This document shows positions 23,701 through 35,700 of a stretch of 64,000 nt of DNA, piece by piece (position 1 is the first letter of the stretch; every line of letters begins with the position of its first letter). A program made the translations under genes and the position numbers. The notes beneath the pieces were generated by a model. It saw only the letters and a program-made list of their open reading frames with translations. It ran no database searches and had not been told where the DNA came from. This DNA comes from Valencia hispanica (taxonomy: Eukaryota; Chordata; Actinopteri; Cyprinodontiformes; Valenciidae), in the NCBI GenBank assembly GCA_963556495.2, contig OY747703.1:32938296-33002295 (forward strand), read 5' to 3'.

Positions 23701-26700
23701 TCTTGTTTACACGACAACGCGAAAACGCAGCTTTTGCGAAACGGCTTCCAGAGTGGAGAGTTTTGAAAACGCTGAGGGATACGTTGTCATGTAAACGCAA
23801 GCCGGAGACTTTTGAAAACGATGACGTCACTGCCAGCCGCCTACGGACATGTTGCACTTGCGCACTCCGCCTTTCTACAGAAAAACGACAAGAATGGCGA
23901 ATCCAGGTATGCGGTTACTGCTGATGCAGCTTCTGAAGTTATTTGGTCGCATACAGTACGTGCGTCAACTAATCAATATGCCTTTATTTGAGCGGAGAAC
24001 TACAAGAAGGCCGCCATTGTTGGGTATCATGAAATATTTCTTTTCCGGGTTGTGAGGGGGAAACCTTGGAAAACTGCATACACGGGGCACACTGCCATCT
24101 AAAGACCGGGCATATGTACTACATCCTTTTCCATCGTGTGCCCTGTCGTGTAAACGCAGTGCGTTTTCACCCGCGTATTCAAACAAAAACGGCAACGTTT
24201 TCGTTTAAACAGCCCCTTAGCCCAAAGCAAAGTTTATGACCCTTTGTTTAATCTCTTACTTGAGCCCCCCTGGAGTGAGGGCCACGTTTCTTTCTAAACA
24301 AAACGTCACCTCCCCTCCCATGCGAAAGGGGAGCTGTCTGTTTGTCCCTGATCCCCTTCGTGTTAATTGTGTGGATTAATTTTCACATATGTCTTTTCTA
24401 AGATCTGTAGTAGTTGATTGCATGCTTTAGGATAGATGGGAATTATTAATGAAATGTTTTGGCTGTAAGGTTGATCTATTTTCTTAATAAATTCCCCTTA
24501 GCTTAAAGGTCGGTGGATGGAATACTTCGAAGACCTCCTCAATCCCACCAGCACGCCTTCTAATCTGGAAGCAGGGTTTGGGGACTTGGGGTCGAGCTCT
24601 CCAATCTCTGGTGCTGAGGTCACAGAGGTCGTTAAAAAGCTCCTCGGTGGCAAGGCTCCGGGGGTGGATGAGATTTCACCGGAGTTCCTCAAGGCTCTGG
24701 ATGTTGTGGGGCTGTGTTGGTTAACGCGGCTCTGCAATATTGCGTGGACATCGGGGCCAGTTCCCTTGGATTGGCAGACCGGGGTGGTGGTCCCCCTGTT
24801 TAAAAAGGGGGACCACAGGGTGTGTTCCAACTAAAGGGGGATCACACTTCTGAGCCTCCCTGGTAAGGTCTATTCAGGGGTTCTGGAGAGGAATGTCCGA
24901 CGGATAGTCGAACCTCGGATCCAGGAGGAACAATGCGGTTTTCTTCCTGCCCGTGGAACACTGGACCAGCTCTACACCCACAGCAGGGTCCTGGAGGGTG
25001 CGTGGGAGTTCGCCCAACCGGTCTACATGTGTTTTGTGGACTTGGAGAAGGCGTTCGACCGTTTCCCTCGGGGGGCCCTATGGGGGGTGCTCCGGGAGTA
25101 TGGGGTACCGGGCCCCTTGATACGGGCTGTTAGGTCCCTGTACGACCGGTGCCAGAGTTTGGTTCGCATTGCCGGCAGTAAGTCGGGCTTGTTTCCAGTG
25201 AGAGTTGGACTCCGCCAAGGTTGCCCTTTGTCACCGATCCTGTTCCTAACTTTTATGGACAGGATCTCAAGGCGCAGCCAAGGCGTTGAGGGGATCCGTT
25301 TTGGTGGCCTCGGGATCGGGTCTCTGCTTTTTGCAGATGATGTGGTCCTGTTGGCTTCATCGGAGCGTGATCTACAGCTTTCGCTGGAGCTGTTCGCAGC
25401 CGAGTGTGAAGCAGCTGGGATGAGAATCAGCACCTCCAAATCCGAGGCCATGGTCTTGAGCCGGAAAAGGGTGGGGTGCCTCCTCCGGGTCGGGGATGGG
25501 GTCCTTCCCCAAGTGGAGGAGTTTAAGTATCTGGGGGTCTTGTTCACGAATGAGGGAAAAATGGAGCGGGAGATCGATAGACGGATTGGTGGGGCATCTG
25601 CAGTTATGTGGGCGCTGTACTGGTCTGTCGTGGTGAAGAGAGAGCTGAGCCAAAAGGCGAAGCTCTCGATTTACCGGTCGATCTACGTTCCTACCCTCAT
25701 CTATGGTCACGAACTCTGGGTGGTGACCGAAAGAACGAGATCACGGATACAAGCGGCTGAAATGAGTTTCCTCCGCAGAGTGTCTGGGCTGTCCCTTAGA
25801 GATAGGGTGAGAAGCTCAGTCATCCGGAGGGGGCTCAGAGTAGAGCCGCTGCTTCTCCACATCGAGAGGAGTCAGTTGAGGTGGCTCGGGCATCTGGTCA
25901 GGATGCCTCCTGGACGCCTCCCTGGTGAGGTGTTTCAGGCACGTCTCACCGGGAGGAGGCCCAGGGGAAGGCCCAGGACACGCTGGAGGGACTATGTTTC
26001 TCGGCTGGCCTGGGAGCGCCTTGGGGTTCCTCCCGATGAGCTGGAACAAGTGGCTGGGGAGAGGGAAGTCTGGGTCTCTTTGCTTAGGCTGCTGCCCCCG
26101 CGACCCGACCCCGGATAAGCGGAAGAAAATGGATGGAGGTTGATCTATTTTCTTAATAAATTCCCCTTAGCTTAAAGATACATTTTCTGTGTTTGCTTGG
26201 TGCGTTCGTATAATTTATGTCAAGGTATCGAGCAATCATAAAACTTTGACAGATCTGTTTTGATCTTGATTGCTTGTTCAGTAGAATCTGAAATGATTGT
26301 TCTTTGCGTCCCAGATTCCACTGAGGCTGCTTCCATAGGGAAACTGAATTTTAGATCAAAGAAAATGTTTTGTTCATACAAGTAATTTACTGAATACATT
26401 TGAATTTTTAGCTCCTTTTTCCAGCTCGTTGAGCTTTTTGATGTTATTATTTAATCCTCGAATTCTGTTTGCCCTGTGAGTTTTCTGGCATTGTAAGGTT
26501 AGGTTAAAGTGCTCTGAGATCTGTTCCATTCTGAATAACTTAAAAGGATGTGGGAAACCTTCTCTCTGTGATAATTAGATCAACAAGTGTTAAGGCTGTC
26601 CCAATTTATAAGGTACAATTTCTAAGGTCTTTGTCAATCAACCAGAATAAAGCTGTTTGTCTCCCCCGTGTGACAGGACCAAGGTCCTAAAGGGAAACTA

Positions 26701-29700
26701 ATGTCAGAGTGGGGAAGACGCCCTAGAGATCAAAAACTTCCACAGGGGGATGTCATCATCTAGTAGAAGGCACAAAGAAGCTTCTAATAATACAAGAGAC
26801 GTTGCATTACCATTTAAATCAGAATGGAAGGGAGATAAAAAGGAAACAAACAGGATTAATGAGCTGTAGGCAAGGGTGTAGTAAGACCATGGCTGGAGAA
26901 AATTGTGCAGACTAAAAATGCAGTCCCCTTCCTGAAAGAGAAAAGGGAGTAAAATTGTGAAATTTCTGCAAAAGAAAAGATTAATTTAACACATAACTGG
27001 TGTTTATCTCTGTAATACTGGTGATACTAATCTCCATCACAACTCTGCCTGCTCTGAATATTGGATAATGCATAATAACCCAACATCTCAGCATGCCATC
27101 TTTACCCCCATCAATGTTCCTGACTCTTTTAGTTCCAGCTTCTCTGTGTCCATATTGATTTGTTTGTGGATAACTAAGGCATGTTGTGGCTCTCAAAGGG
27201 TTCCTCTATGGAGTTTTCTCCTAGTTTGAGCTGCTAAGCCTTGATGGGAAAAGAGAGAGAAAGCTAAAAGCATCTGGTGTAAACCTACAGATCTGCTGGT
27301 TTTAACCCCTAAATCTAAAACGAAATGTTTTCTGCTGGAGTCAACAAGGGTTTTGCTTCCTAAAGTGGGAAATGGCAAGGGAAAGGTTTTTGGAGAAGAA
27401 ACGATTTGAAGGGAAGTAGGTTTTTCAGTGGAAAGGAAGTTGACTGGATTTATCTCTAAAGCAAGGCTAATGTTTAGTGTATATTACCTTCGACTGACTT
27501 ATTGATTCTATGTGTTTAAAGCGAGATGAGCCACCATCTAAAAAACACTCTTTAACTTTCGTTCTGCAAGTCAAAGATGAATGACGGATGACAATTAGAA
27601 GAGAAGTAAAATCTCTTTAAATCTATTTCTCCTCTTAACATCTTCACACATCACCTTAGATTTTGATGCATTAAAACTGATGTTTTCAAACATCCATTAG
27701 CTTTTATACAGTTTTCTCATTTCAGAATTTATAAAGATAAACAAAAACATTAATTGGGCTACTTGGTGTTCAAAAGTTATTTATTGTGTTGAAAACTGAC
27801 CTACTTGGGTTTGAACTAGAGCTTTGCAATATTAGTCATAAAACTTACTCTCATTGGGTTTTAGCACTTTGATCACAGGGATTTATAACAGTTGTGGGGC
27901 TAAAATGCTAAGAAAATCCACCCAGGTGACCTACAACCTGAAATATTATGGCCAACCAAAAATTGCACCCAAACATCAACAACAAATATTTTTTTAGATA
28001 AGAGGACTAAACACAATGTAATAAGAAGATACTGTATAGCCTTTTCTTTCTCTCATTTGCAAGTTAATTTCTACAAATTTTTATGAAAAATAAAATTAAG
28101 TCTGATCCGAACAGAGATCCAGACAGCATTATGATGTGCAGCGTCAGTCGAACAAACCCAGTTAAAACCAGCCTCCAAGGCTAGACTTTCATATTAGAAA
28201 TTTCATATTAGAGTTTCAAACAGGGCAACAGACTGAAGCCAAAGTTGTTATTCTCTGAAAAGCTGTCTCTGTTAAGAAGTGTAAAATTTATTTTCTTCCA
28301 AAGTACCTCCAAGATATAAACTGTAAAACTATAGAAAGTGAGATTTAAATTCAGATTGCCAGTTTTTCTAGTATTTCCACCTTCTAATTTACTGCAGCTG
28401 AGAAAATTTCAGACATTCCTCAAACATGTATTTATGGCAAGATAAAGTCCATCATTCTCTGCTGCAGTAGATAAAATTGTTTTATTAATATATTTTAATA
28501 AAAACACCATTTATAGTTGAGACCTTATAGACTCCTAAAACAATGAAGGTTTAATAATTACCTTAAAGCTTCTTATAATCTTTTTGACTCTTGTATTTCT
28601 AATGTCGCTAAACTATTTTCTAACGATTCAGCTACGGGCCATTCAGTAGTGAGTGTTATGAAGGTTGCTCCAGACATGTTGGGGATAAAAGTCTTGCACT
28701 CCTCACAGTGCTTAGTCTTCCCATCATTGTATTACACCGGAAAAGATAATGATGCATTAGACAAGATAAACCGTCTAAATCACATTTTGGTGATGTTCCT
28801 GCTTGCATGCACACTGTTCTGTGTGTTGGCAAACCTTCCTCTCTCCTCCCCTGTTGTTGCATCTTGGCTCCGCTCACATCCAAGCTGTCAGCTTCAAAGG
28901 GAATACCTCGTCTCTTCCCCCAGCCTCAGTCTTGTGAAGTGCTTTTCCCTGCATGCTATTGGCTCCACATGAGCCCACGCTTCAGGCAGCGTGATGCCCA
29001 AGCAGGCTGGATTATGTCACAGTCAGGGCATCGAAGCCTCCACCACCAAATGTGGGCTTGGGTTTTTCCTGACAATCCAGGGCCAGTAGAACAATAAAGG
29101 GCCATGACAAATTTAGTTCAGCAGACCAGTCACTGCTCACAGCGGAAGTATGTGGAGCCAGCTTTGTATGTAAGATAAAGAATGTTGGAACAATGAACCC
29201 TCGTTTCTTCTACTCGCACTTAAAAAATTTGCGCAATTCGAAAACTAGATGAAAGCATTGATTTTTTGATTATTTTTTTTAACAATAACCAAATAATCAA
29301 GAGGAGGTTGACAGTTTGAAAACCTGGGCAATATCAAGAGGAGGTTGACAGAAAAAGGTGGAGATATTACCCCACTCTGCTTTGAAATCTTAGTCTGGGA
29401 GAGACCTTGGTGATGCAGTATTACTACCTTGTGTCTTGTTGCTGTGCTCCGTCTTGCCATGACATTAAACTATCTTCCACAACCTCACCTTGGTAGCAGA
29501 GTTTGGCTGTTCCTCACCCAGTTTTAAGCCTCCTACAAAGCTGTTTCTGCTTCAGTTAATGAATGGTTTAACCTACGTGTGACATAAGTCGCTTTTGCAC
29601 TGTAGGAATCTTTTGGAGTTCCTATAATTTTTTCCGGAACCAGTACATTTTTTGGCGTGTCATGAACATATAGGAACTTGGGACTACAGCTCTCAGTTCC

Positions 29701-32700
29701 TATAACCATTTTAGCTCCTACTCCAAGGCAAGGTCTGTTCTGAGTCCCATAGAAACTCAAATACGTAGGTGTTTGGTGATTGGTAGCACTGACGAGCTAC
29801 GTCCCTTGCCTGATATGCACTTCTCCTGGCCCCCCACTTTTAAAAAGTCCCATAGCAGTGTTTACAAGATTGCAACAACAGAAAAAATGGACAGATGAGG
29901 AAGTTGAAGCTCTCCTGGTCGTCTATTCTACAGAGAAGATTCAACGGGGTTTTGAAGGCTCCTAACTGAACATAAACATTTGATATGAGACAATGAGTGC
30001 TGTGCAATGAGTTGCAGCAACGTCTAACATACAAAGAGAATACGTGTTACAATATGCAACATTTCAGCTTACTTTTTTCTATTTTCTTGACTGTGGTAAC
30101 AGTATTTATATTCAAGCTGCTTCCTCTTTGCTGTTTAGATTCTGTACATAATCTTTGCACTTTATTGTACCGAACACTTCATTCTGTACTTTATAATTTG
30201 TGGTTTTTTTGGTCCTTGATAAAGCTAAGGAGGCCGCAGAACTGGTATTTATTTATTTGAATGTATTATTTTTAAAGCGATATTGGAGGAACTCCCCTTT
30301 TATTTTAGTCCCCAATTAATATGTTTAAACTCATGGTGCTTGAGTTAGCGTCTCTGTAAATTACACTGAATTTATTCAGAACTTGGTAGCACTGCGCTTT
30401 CTATATTTCCGCCTTGGTTGGGTAATCCTCAGAGTACTCTAAAGCTGAATGCTTTGTTCTCTCCGAGGAAGTTTAAAGATTTTATAACAGAGGTGGTCAA
30501 GTCCAGTCTTCAAGAGATCCTCCTACTTTTTGATGCATCCCTCATACTACTGAATTATCATATTGAAATGCTTAACCCAATTTGAAAACCTGGGCAGTTT
30601 CGCTCCTATGGTCATTCTCTGGGTTAAATTTCTACCCTCGTAAATGGGGGTAAAAATTGCTCCTGAAAAATACCCTGGTTTCTGGAAAAAGTTTCTGTAA
30701 GAAAGCATCATTTAGGTATATATGTTGAAGCATCACCACGTAATTTCTTGGGGGGATGCCACAATTAGTTGTTGTATAAAAGCGTTCGTTTAATCATTTT
30801 CAGCTAATTATTTACTCTAAGTTGTCACAAGCCTCACTGAATGCTACAACAGAAACTCTGCTGCCAGTGTTGTTGATGCAGCAGAGCTCGTTCCGGATTG
30901 TACTTCCTACTGTGACTGCCAGCTTCCTTCTTTCCCACTCGAGTTGCTTTTTAAGTAATCAAAGCCAGAATGTGCTGACCGGTTCAGATTAGTGGTCTTC
31001 TTAGTGGGACAGGTGCAAATTGCTGAACCATTCTTCCATCTGCATGAAGTTAGCACACTTTATGGGCAAACAACGCGTTACTTTTTTATGTTTAAAGCTG
31101 GCATTAGAGTTGTTTTACCCCTGCAGTGTCTGAATTTGGCAGAGTTTCTGTTTTTTTTTTTGTTTTTTTTTGCTGTGTGTTAGTTACGCAGTGGTGCAGG
31201 AAGCTGTTGCGCTAATCTTCATTTGACTTGCAACATGTGGCAACGAGAGCCTCCTGAAATCTCCAACAGATTGTGTGGGTTGTGTTTAGGGAAGTAAACA
31301 CATTCTGTTTTGTGTTAAAACACCTGTGTGTGAGCGCAGGTCCGGTTTAAATTCAATTAAATGCTTAAAAACAGCAAATTAAAGCAGCACTTCACAGATT
31401 GTTGGCCAATTATTTTCAGTAATCTAATATTTCAAGCTTTTTTTATAATTGTGATTAAAAAGCCACCTTCTGTTGGTGTAATAAGAGTAGACAACCCTGC
31501 TGTGGGCAATTACGGGTTGTTTTATAACCCACTTTTTGACTGCCATGCCATCAATGTGTTTTAGGAGCTGGGATGGTCGTGGACTGGGAGCAGGAAACTG
31601 GTCTGCTCATGACGTCGGGAGATGTAAGAGTCATTCGGATCTGGGACACGGACAGGGAGATGAAGGTCCAGGTACTTAAAACAATTTCATAGAGCACTTT
31701 TCTTTGCTGATGTTTGTATTTTTTTAAATAAAATTCCCAGGATTCCTACACAGTCTGGGAAGAGGTGGAATGTGATTCATTTTCCAGGTCTGGATAAGTT
31801 TGGAGAAAGAAAATAAAATGTGTATTTCCAGACTTAATTCCTGTCCCGTGTTTATAAATTGTTTACTTCTGTCCCTCTCTCTATGTTTATGTCCTCCTTT
31901 CCTTCCTTTTTTCTTCTTTACTTTCTTGTCTTTCTTACTTTTTTGTCCATCCTTGTTTTCTCCTTTTCTTTGTTTGCTGTGTCCTTCCGTCTCGCTTTCT
32001 ATCATTCTGTCCTGTTCCCTCCTTCTGTCCTTTCTTTGTTCTTAGTTCCTATTTCTTTCCTTCCTTAATAACTGTCTTCCTTCTTGTCTCTCTTTTAATC
32101 CTTTTTTACATCCTTCCTTGTGTCCTTTTCTTTTTCTTTATTTCCTTCCTTTTCTTGATTCTACCTTTCTCATTCTCTTTCTTGCATTGTTCCTTCTTTC
32201 TTTTGTGATGGCCTTTACTTCTTTTCTGGTATGGTGTCTCACCCTTGTCTTTTGTCATAGCTTTGAGCCAGGTCATGACTCTTTCCTTGTTTTCTTATTT
32301 GCTATCTTGTGTCCTTCATTTCCGACTGTCTTTGTTGTATCCTTTCTTCCTTCCACCACCTTCCTTGTTTTCTTCCTTCCACCACCTTCCTTCCTTCCTT
32401 CATCTTTTTTGATCATTTCTTTTGTCCCATCTTTTCTTGTGGTCGTCCTACTTTTCTCCTCCCTTTCTTGTCTCCTACCTTGTGTCTTTCCTTCTTTCTA
32501 TCTTTTTTATCGTTCCTTGTGTCCTTTCATCTTTCCTTTTTAATCTTTTCTTGTCCTATCTTGGATTTTGTCCATCTTTCCGTTTGTCTTTTCTTGTTTC
32601 CTTTCATTGTTTTGTCCTTTTTTGTTCTTTCTTTCTTGTAGGTTTTTGTGTCTTGCCATCTTTTCTTCCATTCTTATTCGTGTCCCGGCCTCTGTATAAT

Positions 32701-35700
32701 CATCTGCCATGAAATCAAAGTGAATGTATGTTATTATAGTTCAAAATCGGCTGGGATGTCTGAAAATTGAAACCTGGCAGGAAAACTGGGAAGTTTTTCT
32801 ACCCATTTTTGTGTACTGATCAAACCATGGATGGATGGATCGATGGATCAAACCTGATAAAGAGTCTCTATATTAGTTTGGTTTCTTCTTTTTATTCACT
32901 TTAACAAACCTCAGTGGGCTAATTAGTGTCATGATGCATGGACTTAATATAAGTACAAATGACCTGTGGCTTCATATCGAGTCCAACTTCAAATAAGTTG
33001 GGCATGATTGATAGGTTCATAGAGAAAGGTCAGTGTGAAATTACTGTTACCTGTTGAAGCCTTGACTAAAGGATTGCTGTATGGTATGTGTATGTGAATC
33101 AGGACATCCCGACAGGAGCCGACAGCTGCGTGACCAGCCTTTCCTGCGATTCCCAGCGTTCGCTCATTGTTGCTGGTCTGGGTGACGGCTCAGTACGCGT
33201 CTTCGATCGCAGGATGGGCCCCAGTGAATGGTGAGGCACTCCGTCCCACTCACTAATCCTGCACACATCTTCTCACCTCATTGTTTCCTCATCAAGTGTC
33301 CTCAATTAAGCTGAATTTGGATTTATGATTTAATTTTCCTGCCCTGTTTTATTTAAATTGCCACTATTTTATTTCAATTTAAGGCAAGGCAGACGAGACC
33401 TGGCAGTTTTTGTCCACATTAAGTCCCTCTGAGTCCTACATTATTCACTAATCTGTATTTATTATACTTAAAGTGCTGTAAATCTTCCTCTGGGGTTGTC
33501 ACTTCTTTTAATGGACCGTGGTGACACTGTGTCCCCCCCCCCTCAGCTGGTAAAACATTATTTTAATTTCAGCAGCCCTTGGGGGCTACAAAAAAGCACC
33601 TAAAATATTGAAAGGCTCATAAATCTTTAAAGAACAAAAGTAAATATAATGGTTCCCCTCAGGCCTGCAGTTACATTTCTCAGGAGTTTTGTTGCTTTGT
33701 CTGTAAAGCCAGAATTCAAGCTCACCTGGGTCATGCAGGAGATGTGTTGAAGGGTTATGTGTACAATCTAAAATGCAGGTTTGAGTTATAGTTTAACTAG
33801 TTTTATGTATGCTTTTGTTAGCATTTTGTTTTCATTGTTGGGTTAAGAGGGGTCTTGGTATCTTTTCTTAGACGGTTGAGATGCTGTGTCTGTGCAATCC
33901 ATAATTTATATAATGCTGTTTTACTGTATGGATTAGGTCATTTAGATTCTGCACAGCCCCAAAGCCGTGATGAGGCAGACTTCAAAATGCATTCTCATCA
34001 GAAGGTTGAAGTTTGCTACCTTAGTCCTGAAGCAATACTGCCCTCCTGTGGTGTTCTGCCTCTCTTGCATGATACATTATTAAGAAGCACTTTATTGCTT
34101 AGTTTTGTCTTTAATACTTGGGCTTTACATAACTCCCTATTCTTGGTAAGAATATTAGAGAACAAACAGCACCATGAAAACCAAGGAATACATCAGACAG
34201 GTCAGGGAGAATTTTATGGGGAAGTTTAAAGCATAGACAAAGACCCTAAATATAAAACCTGAGCTGCAATGGATTGGTTTAGATGAAACCCTAGTCAAAA
34301 TCCAGACTTAAATCTAATAGAGAATCAGTGGCAAAGCTTGAAAACTGATATTTGCAGCTGCTTTTCATGCAATCTCACTGAACTTGAGCAAAAAAAACAA
34401 TAGGTAAAACTCTCCATCTCTAGGTGTGTAAAGCTCGTAGAGACATACCCTGCAGCTCTATTTGTGGATAAAGGAGGTTATATAAGTATTGACTCACAGG
34501 GTCTGAATGAAAACCACACCTGCATGTTTCTATTCATAAAAAAAAAACGGATGATCCATGTGTCATTTTCCTTTCTATTCACAATTATGAAATACTTTGT
34601 GTTGATCTATCACATAAAATACAAATTAAATCTATCAAAGATTGTGGTTATAATGTGAAAGACAATGTGGAGAAAATGAGTGAGTATATATGCTTAAATA
34701 AAAGAATCAACTATAGTCTGTTTCAGTTTGCTAAACAGAGACTTCAGAATTCTCAGAGAAAAATTCTAAAAAAAGAGAGAAAACTAGACTAAGTAGATTT
34801 TAGTAATAGGTCAAAACATATGTGTAATGAAAACTATGTAGCCATGTCTCAAACACTGCAAATAAGTTTACCAGCTTGTTTTTCCATCACTTCCTTCTGA
34901 CTTTTCAACAGTTTTTCTCCGTTCAGTCGGCATAAAGACATGAAGTCTAATGTTAGCTTGTTGTGTTTCTGCAGTCGAGTGATGACCTACAGGGAACACG
35001 GAGCCTGGGTGGTTAAAGCTCACGTGCAGAAGGAGACAGATGGCAATATTATTAGTGTCAGGTAAACTATTCACATCTCAAAGACATAAATGTATCCCTG
35101 TTTGCCCTGGCCATACTGACCTCATGCTTTGTCCCAGTGTTAACGGAGACGTTCGCTTCTTTGAACCACGGACGCCAGACTCCATTAATGTCCTGCAGAC
35201 TGTAAAGGGATTAACGGCCTTGGACATCCACCCACAGGCCAACCTCTTCGCCTGGTGAGTTTGCTTGTATGGTCACACAAGTCCAGCCTAAAAAAGAATA
35301 TTCATTAAGTGCCCAACTTTTTAAGATGAGAGCTTTATTACCATCTATTCCCATTTAACATGTTTGTTGTGGCTGCAGTGGATCGATGAACCAGTTCATA
35401 GCCGTCTACAACGCTAATGGCGACGTGATCAGCAATATAAAGTACTACGACGGCTTCATGGGACAGAGGATCGGTGCTATCAGCTGTTTAGCCTTCCATC
35501 CACACTGGGTAAAACATGTACCATGACCTTTTCCGTGTGTACCTACTTGTTTGGTTGGGGCTGCAGCAGTCAAAGATGTCCAAAAACATTGTTTTTGTTA
35601 CTGGTCATCTTTGTGACCTTTAATGCTGGACTTGTTATTCATGAATGTGTAGCTACCTTTTTACCTAAACAATCATGGAAGCAGCTTAAATGACAAAAAT

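Larger units (their letters stand above)
23249..26196 (+). repeat. interspersed repeat, copy B, split by two insertions
   Basis: Segments 23249-23637, 24220-24508 and 26178-26196 match copy A (2058-2713) in inverse orientation. A Harbinger-type MITE and a Rex3/RTE LINE occupy the gaps. Copy A gives the near-empty site for the MITE (ATCTTGGCCCA versus ATCTTA...TTAGCCCA). Confidence 0.75.

Noticed and set aside
25023..25547. 174-codon minus-strand frame
   Set aside because: It lies antisense to the Rex3 reverse transcriptase, which is clearly the true coding strand.
32118..32641. Overlapping open frames of 96-141 codons rich in Phe, Ser, Leu and Pro
   Set aside because: They are a composition artefact of the polypyrimidine tract; no domain, and several frames are open at once.
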